Source of the DNA: Lentisphaerota bacterium
GTDB lineage: Bacteria > Verrucomicrobiota > Kiritimatiellia > UBA8416 > JAIOPI01
DNA: 64,000 nt
Reading direction: 5' to 3'
NCBI GenBank assembly: GCA_021413965.1
Contig: JAIOPI010000018.1
Span: 1-64,000, forward strand
Numbering within the stretch: position 1 is the first letter of the stretch; each line of letters opens with the position of its first letter. The notes under the pieces were generated by a model. The model did no database searches, had not been told where the DNA came from, and saw only the letters and a list, made by a program, of their open reading frames with translations. The position numbers and the translations under genes are program-made. Below, in pieces: positions 1-6,618 of the stretch.

Positions 1-116
1 CGGACCTGCGCGCCCAGGTTCACAACGCGTGGACGCAAGCACGCTTTCCGCTCCCCGGTAGCGCCGCGTATTTCGCCGATCTCGTCACGCGGACCGAACG
101 GGACGCAGCCCAATGA
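1..116 (+). CDS. C-terminal end of an unidentified protein (cut by window start)
   Basis: The frame that begins at base 3 is open from the window edge to a TGA at 114-116 and ends in the residues TERDAAQ. Only 37 residues are visible, and they do not identify a family. The stop overlaps the next start as ATGA (113-116). The following gene pair has the same arrangement, so this fragment is probably the upstream member of a translationally coupled mobile-element operon. Coding is supported by that overlap and by the open frame, not by homology. Confidence 0.5.
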   Translation, partial: DLRAQVHNAWTQARFPLPGSAAYFADLVTRTERDAAQ

Positions 117-493
117 AACCCACACCCACCGAACGCCTCGCCCTGGCTGCTGCCCGCGCCGTCAAGCCCCTCCCGCTGGAGGAGTTTCACCGGCTGGCCA
201 ACCATCCCGCCCTGGACACGTTTGGCTGGCGGCACATCCGCCACAAGCTGGCGCTGACGCGCCTGGCGTGGGCGGCCGAGGAATGGAATCGCCGCGAAAT
301 CCGAAACCATCTTTACCGTGATGCCCTGGCCAAGCGCTACAAGCCCGGGCTCATCGGTAGCGCCGCCCGGTCAGAGATTTCTTACCTGCGCGTGACCCAA
401 CTCGAAACGTCCACCAAGCGCATCCGCGAAAAGCTGGTCTACGCCTTCAAGCGCGCCCAGGAAGCCCAAGCCGCGGCATGGAGCCTGCTATGA
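113..493 (+). CDS. Hypothetical protein of a mobile element (126 aa)
   Basis: I do not recognise the family. The protein is 126 residues, basic and mostly helical, with many Arg, Lys and Ala residues. It has no signal peptide, no membrane segment and no Cys motif. Its ATG overlaps the stop of the upstream frame, and its own TGA (491-493) overlaps the ATG of the following phosphoribosyltransferase-like gene, so the three reading frames form one coupled unit. A basic helical protein in an integrated element could bind DNA or be a structural or packaging accessory, but nothing in the sequence decides this. Confidence 0.6.
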   Translation: MKPTPTERLALAAARAVKPLPLEEFHRLANHPALDTFGWRHIRHKLALTRLAWAAEEWNRREIRNHLYRDALAKRYKPGLIGSAARSEISYLRVTQLETSTKRIREKLVYAFKRAQEAQAAAWSLL

Positions 494-1029
494 AGATCAT
501 CGCCGCCCACAAGTACGTCAGCCCTCGCGCCCGACCGCTTACACCCGAGGAATCGGACGTGCGCCGCATCGCCTACGCCCTGAAGGTGCCCACCCCCGAA
601 GCGTGCGCGACCGCCGCCCGCGACCTGGCCCCGCTGCTCGACGCCGCCGAACAGCGCGACACGGCGCTTGTCCTGATGCCCGTGCCCGCCAGCACCGGCA
701 GTGTGGACGCCAACCGCCAGCTTGCCAACGCCATCGCCGCCGAACTCCACCGGCGCTATGCGCGCCAAGCCCACGTGCGCGTGACCGTCGGACGCAAACA
801 CCCCGTGGAATCCTCCTGCGCCCGCCGCCTGCGCCACCTGGACGGACTGACCGAAGCCGGCCACGTCATGGTCCGGCTGGCCGGCCCGCTCACGGCCACC
901 GGCACGGCTTACTACTTCATCGACAACATGGCCACCACGGGCACGACGCTCGCCGCGTGCCGCCACGCACTGGGATTTGGCGACGCCGCGGTGTGGGCGG
1001 ACGCCGAAAAACAGCCCCGCCTGCTTTGA
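490..1029 (+). CDS. Phosphoribosyltransferase-like protein (ComF/type I PRTase fold)
   Basis: This 179-residue protein carries the signature of type I phosphoribosyltransferases. A hydrophobic strand ends in two acidic or amide residues, followed by a T-rich PRPP loop (FIDNMATTGTTL, about residues 140-151). An earlier strand, VLMPVPAS, matches the first conserved strand of ComF-like proteins. The family transfers or binds phosphoribosyl groups; the substrate cannot be told here, and ComF-like members are often linked to DNA uptake or to mobile elements. I chose the ATG at 490, not the in-frame ATG at 478, because it makes the ATGA overlap seen elsewhere in this operon and has GGAG at 480-483 in front of it. 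The usual Asp-Asp pair before the loop is Asp-Asn here, so a binding role is as likely as catalysis. Confidence 0.65.
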   Translation: MKIIAAHKYVSPRARPLTPEESDVRRIAYALKVPTPEACATAARDLAPLLDAAEQRDTALVLMPVPASTGSVDANRQLANAIAAELHRRYARQAHVRVTVGRKHPVESSCARRLRHLDGLTEAGHVMVRLAGPLTATGTAYYFIDNMATTGTTLAACRHALGFGDAAVWADAEKQPRLL

Positions 1030-1067
1030 CCGAAACGCCGAGACCGAGAACACAAGGAGACCGAACC

Positions 1068-1280
1068 ATGAACGAAACCCCGAACCGTTACCCCGGCATC
1101 TGCCACGACTGCGCCGCACCCGTCGCCGCCAAGGAGGGGACCATTGAGCGCGGCCCCGGCCGCCGCGCCTGGACGCTCCGCTGCCGAAAGTGCAGCGACA
1201 GCATTGCCAAGGAACTCAACGATTGCATGGGCGTTGATACCGCCTACGAGGACGCCTGCGCCCGTGCCTGCGGACTGTAG
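1068..1280 (+). CDS. Small zinc-ribbon-like protein (70 aa)
   Basis: A 70-residue protein behind a good ribosome binding site (AAGGAGA at 1055-1061, seven bases before the ATG). Two Cys-x2-Cys pairs, CHDC near residue 12 and CRKC near residue 43, are spaced as in a zinc ribbon, and two further Cys residues lie near the C-terminus. Such small zinc-binding proteins are frequent in phages and satellites and usually bind nucleic acid or a partner protein. It is the last plus-strand gene before the convergent replication operon and is followed directly by a repeat-rich stretch. No specific family is recognised. Confidence 0.6.
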   Translation: MNETPNRYPGICHDCAAPVAAKEGTIERGPGRRAWTLRCRKCSDSIAKELNDCMGVDTAYEDACARACGL

Positions 1281-1292
1281 CCCCCCGGCCCC

Positions 1293-1404
1293 GCCGTCCA
1301 CGACTTCCCCCCCCGGCTCCTATAGAGTCGCCGGGGGGGGGGAAGTCGTGACGGCTACGATTTTCACGACTTCCGACGACTTCCCGGAAGTCGTGGAAGT
1401 CGTC
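1293..1404. repeat. Iteron-like cluster: six copies of ACGACTTCC in both orientations
   Basis: The 9-mer ACGACTTCC occurs on the plus strand at 1300-1308, 1366-1374 and 1376-1384, and as its complement at 1341-1349, 1386-1394 and 1395-1403. The outer pair forms a long near-perfect inverted repeat (about 1293-1317 against 1330-1354) with G8-10/C8-10 runs in its arms. The inner copies form a second palindrome around 1385. The stretch lies between convergent genes and overlaps the last codons of the ATPase gene. The spacing and density suit binding sites of a replication initiator or a partition protein. A role only as a bidirectional terminator is possible for the first hairpin but does not explain the repeated 9-mer. 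Confidence 0.6.
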
Positions 1405-2596
1405 AGACCGGTAGTGCCCGCTGATGCTGCTCCACCCATAGCTCGCGCCGCGCCTTCATCGCTGCCGGTGGACCGACATAGGTCGGCGGATTCTTCGCAG
1501 TCGGCCGCCACTGCTCCCACCGGCCGGAAGCCACCAGTTTCTTCACCAGGTCATCCGCCTCGTCGCGATTCACGCCTGCGTCACGCAATCTCTGACGGGC
1601 ACCGGTGACAGTGTCCGTCTCAACGGTCAGGAATTCGGCGGCATCTTCCTCGGACATCTGGCGCCGGGGTTTCGCCTTCTTCTTCCCGTTCGCCCGCTCG
1701 CGGATATCCTCCAGCCAAGTCTCTACGTCGAAGTCGGGCACCGGCGAGTAGGTCATGGTGGTCTCGTCTAAGCGCAGGGCGAACGGAGGTGGCTTCGGTC
1801 CGTCGTTGTTCTTGGGGCAGGCGACGATCACTGGCGGGTTTTCATCCTCGCCGCCGGGGGCGAGGTTGAACACGGCGCGTGAGCAGGAGTACAATGCCTT
1901 CGACCCCTTGCCGAAGTTCGCGCCATCGTAGCCGATGGCTTCCATAATGTTCTTCGCGCCGGTCCGCGCATGTGCCAGGACCACCACGGAGGCGTTCTGA
2001 TTCTCGGCGCCGAGGACCTTGGTCAGTTCCGCGATGGTCCAGCGCGCGTCAGTCTCCGCATTCGCGTCACCGGCTTGCACGTCGCCCCAAGGATCGGCCC
2101 AGAGCACGTCCGGGCGGCGTTCCGTGATCGTCGCCCGCCAGCGCTCGACGTTCGCGGGATCGGACAGTGTCACATACGGATCATCCACCGATTCCAGCGT
2201 CGCCAAGAAGATATGCGCATCAAGCAAGGCCACCTGCTCCGGAGACAGCCCGCCTGACATCTTCCGGATGTCGTGCTGCAGCCGGTGCAGGCCGTTCTCC
2301 GTCCCCATGAACAAGTGCCGCAGAGGCCGGTCGCCCGTGGCCATGCCCCCGAAGGGTAGCCCCAGTACCTGGTTGCGCGCGATATTCATGCCGATGCGCG
2401 ACTTGCCGAGTCCGCCTTGGCCGAAGAACGTATGCAGTCGCACGCGGCCGTATCCCAGGGCCAGGCACTCGCCCAGGAACCAGATCGGGGGCGGAAGGAT
2501 CAGCCGGGCAATCTCGCCCCATGCCCGCGTGCTGTACGGTCGTGCCTTCTCCTCCGAGGGTGCGGCCTGCGCCGTCAGTGCTTCAAGCGCCTGCAT
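1403..2596 (-). CDS. RepA-like AAA ATPase (plasmid/phage helicase family)
   Basis: A 397-residue protein with a Walker A motif (GQGGLGKSR, about residues 58-66), a Walker B-like strand (PDVLWADPWGD, about residue 165) and a following sensor-like strand ending in Ala-His-Ala-Arg. This is the arrangement of the RepA/AAA_25 group of hexameric ATPases in plasmids, phages and satellites, which unwind or load at replication origins. The C-terminal 120 residues are basic and resemble a winged-helix or DNA-binding tail. The gene overlaps the upstream primase-like gene by 14 bases, so both are likely made together. Its 3' end runs into the iteron-like repeats. It could also be a RecA-like recombination ATPase, but the partnership with the primase argues for replication. 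Confidence 0.75.
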   Translation of the reverse strand: MQALEALTAQAAPSEEKARPYSTRAWGEIARLILPPPIWFLGECLALGYGRVRLHTFFGQGGLGKSRIGMNIARNQVLGLPFGGMATGDRPLRHLFMGTENGLHRLQHDIRKMSGGLSPEQVALLDAHIFLATLESVDDPYVTLSDPANVERWRATITERRPDVLWADPWGDVQAGDANAETDARWTIAELTKVLGAENQNASVVVLAHARTGAKNIMEAIGYDGANFGKGSKALYSCSRAVFNLAPGGEDENPPVIVACPKNNDGPKPPPFALRLDETTMTYSPVPDFDVETWLEDIRERANGKKKAKPRRQMSEEDAAEFLTVETDTVTGARQRLRDAGVNRDEADDLVKKLVASGRWEQWRPTAKNPPTYVGPPAAMKARRELWVEQHQRALPV

Positions 2597-3539
2597 GGAT
2601 CGGCCTCCCTTCGGGCGCCAGGTACATCAACCGCTGCCATCGGCCCTTCTCTGCCCGATAGTGTCCCGGTAGACGCGACAGTCGCGCCTCATTACGACAG
2701 GCAGGATCGCAGCCCATTGGGATCAACCAACGGCCGAAGAGCAGCCCCTCGACCTGAGACTCCCACTCCGCCCCATTCCGCACGCCGTCGATGCGGATCC
2801 ACGCATGCAGCGACTTACCGCCCGAGTCGATCAGCGCGCAAACCGGCAAGTCGACAGCCCACCAGAAGTGGAATTGATCCTCGCGGCTCATGGCGTCGAA
2901 CTCGGCGACAGCGAACCGGAAGGCCTTCACGCAGGTGTCGGCGCGGTAGCTGGGCCGGCCGTCCTTTGTCATACCAAGTTCGCCAGTGACCGGATTCGGG
3001 ATGATGTGCGGCGGCAGTACGCACCCGCCCCGGAACCGCCCAATCCACTCTCCGACGGTCTTCACCGTGCGCCCATAGGTGTCGCCGATGAACAGAACAT
3101 CCTCCCGCGCATACAGCGCCTCCAACAGCGTCACGGCGTCCGCCGCCGCCGGCGCCTCGATGCGCACCGGTGATGCTTCCCAGATGTCGGCCTCGCCGCA
3201 GCCGACGCCTTCCGCCACTCGCGCGGCGACAAACGCCGCCGCGTCGGCCGGCTTTGCCGTAACGGTGGGCCGTGGAGGGCGCCATCGCGGCCGCTCGCCG
3301 CGATACGCTGTGCCGACGCGCCCCTGCGCGGCCTTGTTCACCGCGTCCAGGATCTCGCGATCTGGCACACGCCGGCCACCGGAAGGCGTGTGCGCGCGCA
3401 ACGCCGCCGCCACCTCGGCCGGCGGAATACCCGCGCGGATCCCAATGTTGGCAACGCCCAGCAAGCGAGGGTGATAGCCGTTCCCGCCGGGACAGGGCAG
3501 CGTGGCCAGTGCCGCGGTGAAAGGATGATCCAGCTTCAC
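2583..3539 (-). CDS. Primase-like protein (archaeo-eukaryotic primase/PrimPol type)
   Basis: A 318-residue protein. About 90 residues before the end it has SGGKSLHAWIRIDG, and later CRNEARLSRLPGHYR followed by a Gln-x-Leu-x-Tyr-Leu strand. The motif pair sGGk-x-xHa and sRLPG-x-xR is typical of the C-terminal half of AEP-type primases in mobile elements, where the His and basic residues contact nucleotide. The N-terminal 80 residues resemble the helical PriCT-like region. It would make primers for element replication together with the ATPase encoded next to it. The overlaps (4 bases upstream, 14 downstream) indicate a single operon. The acidic metal-binding motif of AEPs is not obvious to me, so activity is an inference. 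Confidence 0.6.
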   Translation of the reverse strand: MKLDHPFTAALATLPCPGGNGYHPRLLGVANIGIRAGIPPAEVAAALRAHTPSGGRRVPDREILDAVNKAAQGRVGTAYRGERPRWRPPRPTVTAKPADAAAFVAARVAEGVGCGEADIWEASPVRIEAPAAADAVTLLEALYAREDVLFIGDTYGRTVKTVGEWIGRFRGGCVLPPHIIPNPVTGELGMTKDGRPSYRADTCVKAFRFAVAEFDAMSREDQFHFWWAVDLPVCALIDSGGKSLHAWIRIDGVRNGAEWESQVEGLLFGRWLIPMGCDPACRNEARLSRLPGHYRAEKGRWQRLMYLAPEGRPIHAGA

Positions 3540-4096
3540 GCCGCGGCGCTCCTTCCCGCATGGGCCTCAGGAGCGGCCGTGTCAACAGAAGCTGACCCCT
3601 TTTTGGGGGTGGGGCTACCCTGATACGAATTTCGGCAAACGGCCCGAAAGTGTCTCGGTTTTCCTAGCGCATTCGAGGCCGTTTTCGGAACTTCTGTTGA
3701 CGGGGCTGGTCTGCTTTTCCGCCGGCGGTACTGTGACTGCCGGTACGTCGCCTTTCGCCGCTTGTGTGCACACGTCGAACACAGTTGGCGGAACTTGGGC
3801 AGCACGCCGCCACAGTCGGGACACCGTCGCGCCGACGCGTTCGCGACGACATGGTGCGCACGATAGCTGGCCACAGCCTCTTGAATGGCTTTCGCCCGGT
3901 GGGGCTCCTTCACCATATCCGCCATCGGCGCCAGGCACGCTTCGAAGTACGCGCAGCGTTCGTCGGCTCTGAGGACGCACCGCGGCTTCGGGGTGCAGTG
4001 CGAAATCCTACCGTTTTCCGCGATATGCGCCCCGAGGCAGCCACCTTCGGATAGGTAGTTCGCGCATTCCGACTGGGCGAGTTGGAGTGGCGTCAC
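3536..4096 (-). CDS. Cys-rich zinc-finger-like protein of the mobile element
   Basis: A 186-residue protein with two Cys-rich zones. The first 60 residues hold six Cys spaced 6-14 apart, and around residues 92-111 a CPDC...CSTC zinc ribbon is followed by a strongly basic stretch. The C-terminal 60 residues are low in structure and lie over an inverted repeat (3581-3591 against 3691-3701), which suggests the tail was shaped by an insertion. The gene overlaps its neighbours by 4 bases on both sides. The position between an AlpA-like regulator and a primase, plus zinc and basic regions, suggests a nucleic-acid-binding accessory. No family is recognised. Confidence 0.6.
   Translation of the reverse strand: MTPLQLAQSECANYLSEGGCLGAHIAENGRISHCTPKPRCVLRADERCAYFEACLAPMADMVKEPHRAKAIQEAVASYRAHHVVANASARRCPDCGGVLPKFRQLCSTCAHKRRKATYRQSQYRRRKSRPAPSTEVPKTASNALGKPRHFRAVCRNSYQGSPTPKKGSASVDTAAPEAHAGRSAAA
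3581..3701. repeat. Inverted repeat GTCAACAGAAG / CTTCTGTTGAC
   Basis: Two perfect 11-base arms at 3581-3591 and 3691-3701 are separated by 99 bases. They lie inside the 3' part of the Cys-rich gene. A small local hairpin (ACCCC/GGGGT, 3595-3609) follows the first arm. The arrangement could be a miniature insertion, or a pair of protein binding sites within the replication operon. Confidence 0.5.
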
Positions 4097-4413
4097 AATT
4101 CCACCCCCTCGCCGGTCATCACGCGCTCGACCTCCTCGGCCAGAAAGCCGCAGGCGCGCTTGCGGCCGGGAAGCGTGACGCGGCGCAGCGTCCCGGCTTT
4201 CGCCAGGTGATCAACGAAGCGCAGGGTGCGATTGAAACGCCGTGCAACGTCGGCGCGCGTTAGAATTCGCGTTTCCATTGCAGGTCGTTGCACTGCTACC
4301 GCGGTATTGCCGTGATTGCGGAGTGACGCCACGATCCGTGCGCGGTCAGCGGGCGTCAGGCCGGGATCTGCACTTAACAGCGCCCTCATCGCCGTCATTG
4401 TTGTCGCGAGCAT
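4093..4413 (-). CDS. AlpA/excisionase-like helix-turn-helix protein
   Basis: A 106-residue protein whose C-terminal half (ILTRADVARRFNRTLRFVDHL..., then LPGRKRACGFLAEEVERV) matches the MerR-like winged helix of AlpA/Xis regulators, which bind attachment sites or switch on satellite genes. A GTG further upstream (4446) is in frame, but the ATG at 4413 has GAGGAG nine bases before it and is the better start. The gene heads the minus-strand operon and ends in a 4-base overlap with the Cys-rich gene. Position nearest the tRNA boundary fits a role in excision control or in activating the replication genes. Confidence 0.65.
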   Translation of the reverse strand: MLATTMTAMRALLSADPGLTPADRARIVASLRNHGNTAVAVQRPAMETRILTRADVARRFNRTLRFVDHLAKAGTLRRVTLPGRKRACGFLAEEVERVMTGEGVEL

Positions 4414-4881
4414 ATCTCTCGTCTCCTCTATTGTCGTGAGGCGCACATCGCGTCCTCTCTATACGTAAGAAATCGACAGGCTCGTGGCGCACGATGGCGA
4501 AACGTCCCGTGTTTTGCGCCCTTTGTGGCTTCAGACGACCGGCACGGTGGCGTCCGGGTTTCCGCTTGGGAAATTCGACGAGCGGAGTTCCTGGAGGGTT
4601 ACTCGTGAAACCGGACGGTCATGGTTCCCCGAACTGGATGCGCACCGGTTCGGGCAGGAGCGAGGTGCCTCCGCGGCCTGGGCGCCTCTGCAAGAGAACT
4701 TCTCCTGGATGCACCGCCGCAAATCGGTTTTGGGCGGGGGCGCACTGTATCCAGAATGTATCCAGAAAGCGTCGCGAAAGGGGGCGAAACGAGCGGAGAC
4801 GAACGGAACGCGCTGCGCGGGTGGCGCGGGCATAAATACGCTAATTTGTTAGCAAATTAGCGATATTGAAGGGGTTTTGAC
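4414..4881. other. Element-end region between the AlpA-like gene and tRNA-Arg
   Basis: I find no convincing gene in these 468 bases. An exact tandem repeat of TGTATCCAGAA lies at 4746-4756 and 4757-4767, and a perfect palindrome lies at 4839-4862. The leader of the minus operon lies at the left side. A plus-strand frame at 4484-4852 ends in residues that could be a decayed recombinase tail, but the similarity is too weak to call. The region should contain the attachment-site arm and recombinase or excisionase binding sites. Confidence 0.5.
4839..4862. repeat. Perfect AT-rich palindrome beside the tRNA end
   Basis: The arms CGCTAATTTG (4839-4848) and CAAATTAGCG (4853-4862) are exact complements around a TTAG loop, 20 bases from the CCA end of tRNA-Arg. 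It is much more AT-rich than its surroundings. It could be a recombinase or Xis arm site, or a terminator for a transcript from the element; there is no long T-run. Confidence 0.55.
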
Positions 4882-4958
4882 TGGTGCGCCTGGCGAGAAT
4901 CGAACTCACAACCCTCAGCTTCGGAGGCTGATGCTCTATCCAATTGAGCTACAGGCGC
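4882..4958 (-). tRNA. tRNA-Arg (anticodon CCG)
   Basis: Read on the minus strand, the acceptor stem GCGCCTG/CAGGCGC closes, followed by a D arm GCTC/GAGC, an anticodon stem TCAGC/GCTGA around the loop CTCCGAA (anticodon CCG, reading CGG codons), a five-base variable loop and a TTCGATT T-loop. CCA is encoded (4882-4884). The 3' end points toward the mobile element, as for tRNA genes used as integration sites. A CGG-reading tRNA suits this GC-rich genome. Confidence 0.95.
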
Positions 4959-5003
4959 GCGGCGGGTGGACGATAGGAGAAAGGGGAGGGGAGAAAGGAG
5001 CCA

Positions 5004-5228
5004 TTAACGCGTCCATTTGTCAGGACTCTCCGCCATTTTCACCAACTGTCCTAATACTCTGTCGTACTGCTTGTGCAATGCCGACGTTTCAGACTCTTCC
5101 ATATACCCACACGCGGTGGAGAATTCCAGCCAAACTTGCGTTTCACACGCTTCCGTCTCAGCATCGCTCAGTTTTGATACAAAAGCAGCCGGATATCGTC
5201 GTTTTCTCCACGCTTCGGCAATATTCGC
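5004..5228 (-). pseudogene. Truncated four-helix-bundle protein (23S IVS-type/TIGR02436 family)
   Basis: On the minus strand an uninterrupted 73-codon frame runs from 5225 to a TAA at 5004-5006. It starts NIAEAWRKRRY and continues with AFVSKLSDAETEACETQVW, the hallmark second half of four-helix-bundle proteins (usual length about 115-125 residues). The first 45-50 residues and any start codon are missing; the frame instead fuses into purine-rich sequence just after the serC stop. Codons are AT-rich (TTT, GTA, TCA, AAA, TTA), unlike the neighbours, which suggests transfer. It lies between serC and tRNA-Arg, on the same strand as both. I treat it as a dead remnant. Confidence 0.85.
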
Positions 5229-5252
5229 CCTTCCCCTTTCCCCTCTCTCCCT

Positions 5253-6332
5253 TCATCCGTTGCGCCGCTGGAAGTCCTTCATGAACGCGACCAGCGCGTC
5301 GACGCCTTCGACGGGGAAGGCGTTGTAGATGGAGGCGCGCAGGCCGCCCACGGAGCGGTGGCCCTTGAGCTGCTTCAATCCGGCCGCGGAGGATTCCTTC
5401 GCGAACTGTTCCTCGAGGGCTTCCGTGGGCAGGCGGAAGGTGACGTTCATGTCCGACCGGCACTCTTTCGCCGCCGAGCCGCGGTAGTACCCGCCCGACG
5501 CGTCAATCGCCGCGTACAGCCGCGCGGCCTTGTCGACGTTGCGGCGGTACAGCGTCTCGAGCCCGACTTTCTTGATCCAGCGCGTGACGAGCATCAGGAT
5601 GTAGACCGAGAAGCAGGGGGGCGTGTTGTACATCGAGCCTTCGTCGATGTGCGTCTGGTAGCGGAAGATCATCGGCACCGTCGCCGGCACGCGCTTGGCC
5701 AGTTCCTTGCGCACCACCACCAGCGTGACCCCGGACGGGCCAAGGTTCTTCTGCGCACCGGCATAGATCAGGCCGAACTGCGTCGCGTCAAACGGGCGGG
5801 AGAGCATGTCCGACGACATGTCCGCCACCAGCGGGGCATCCGTCCTGGGGAACGCCTTCCACTGCGCGCCGGAGATCGTTTCGTTCGACGTGAGGTGCAC
5901 GTAGGCGGCGCCGGGGGTGAGCGTGAGTTCATCGACACGCGGCACGCGGGTGGGGAGCGCATCAGCCGTATCGGCGGCCACATTGACCTTACCGATGAGC
6001 TTGGCTTCCTTGATGGCCTTGATGGCCCAGATGCCGGAACGCGTGTAATCCGCGACGCTGCCGGGCGGCAGCAGGTTCATGGGGACCATGGCGAACTGGC
6101 CGCTGGCCCCGCCCTGCAGCAGCAGCACGGCATAGTCGTCGGTCAGGCGCAACAGCTCGCGCAGGTTCGCCACGGCCTCGTCCTGGACCGCCATGTACTC
6201 CTTGCCGCGGTGGCTGCACTCCATCAGGGACATGCCCGACCCACGATAATCGATGAGCGTCGCCTGGGCCTCTTCGAGCACCTCAAGCGGCAAGACGGCG
6301 GGACCGGCGCAGAAGTTGTAAACGCGTGCCAT
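5253..6332 (-). CDS. serC: Phosphoserine aminotransferase (SerC)
   Basis: A PLP-dependent class V aminotransferase that converts 3-phosphohydroxypyruvate to phosphoserine in serine synthesis; it also acts in pyridoxal phosphate synthesis in some bacteria. The protein is 359 residues, the family's usual length. It starts with the typical MARVYNFCAGPAVLPLEVL, has GGASGQF for phosphate binding and GAQKNLGPSG with the PLP lysine, and ends with HRSVGGLRASIYNA. An in-frame start 60 bases upstream is rejected because GGAGGAGGG sits just before the ATG at 6332. It is transcribed toward a gene remnant and a tRNA and has no pathway neighbours here. Confidence 0.97.
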   Translation of the reverse strand: MARVYNFCAGPAVLPLEVLEEAQATLIDYRGSGMSLMECSHRGKEYMAVQDEAVANLRELLRLTDDYAVLLLQGGASGQFAMVPMNLLPPGSVADYTRSGIWAIKAIKEAKLIGKVNVAADTADALPTRVPRVDELTLTPGAAYVHLTSNETISGAQWKAFPRTDAPLVADMSSDMLSRPFDATQFGLIYAGAQKNLGPSGVTLVVVRKELAKRVPATVPMIFRYQTHIDEGSMYNTPPCFSVYILMLVTRWIKKVGLETLYRRNVDKAARLYAAIDASGGYYRGSAAKECRSDMNVTFRLPTEALEEQFAKESSAAGLKQLKGHRSVGGLRASIYNAFPVEGVDALVAFMKDFQRRNG

Positions 6333-6568
6333 GACGACCCTCCTCCGGAGCGGGCAGGCGCCACCACGGCGCGCCACCCAGGTTCCCTTCACGAACGTTG
6401 CGACTCAGGGCGTCGGGCGAAACCACGAGTCGCACAGGTAGGGCGGATGTGTCGAGCAAGCCGTCGCCTTCTCATCCGAGCCATCCATGGACACGTTTCA
6501 CCGCGCCTGAACAGTCAGAAACCAAACGTACCCGAACCGGATCATTCCCTCAAGCCTTTGCGACGGAA

Positions 6569-6597
6569 TTGACACATAAGCGGCTCTGCCCTATAAC
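6569..6597 (+). promoter_or_regulatory. Sigma-70-type promoter for the secreted protein gene at 6619
   Basis: The -35 box TTGACA (6569-6574) matches the consensus exactly, and the -10 box TATAAC (6592-6597) is 17 bases away. Transcription would start near 6604, leaving a short leader with AAGGAG before the ATG at 6619. Confidence 0.8.
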
Positions 6598-6618
6598 GTA
6601 AGCAAGGAGATTCTCAAG

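Noticed and set aside
4484..4852. Plus-strand frame of 122 codons near the element end, possibly an integrase tail
   Set aside because: Only a few C-terminal residues looked recombinase-like; no catalytic Arg-His-Arg-Tyr pattern and no domain.
4877..5284. A plus-strand frame of 135 codons across the tRNA
   Set aside because: It reads through the antisense of tRNA-Arg and of the four-helix-bundle remnant.
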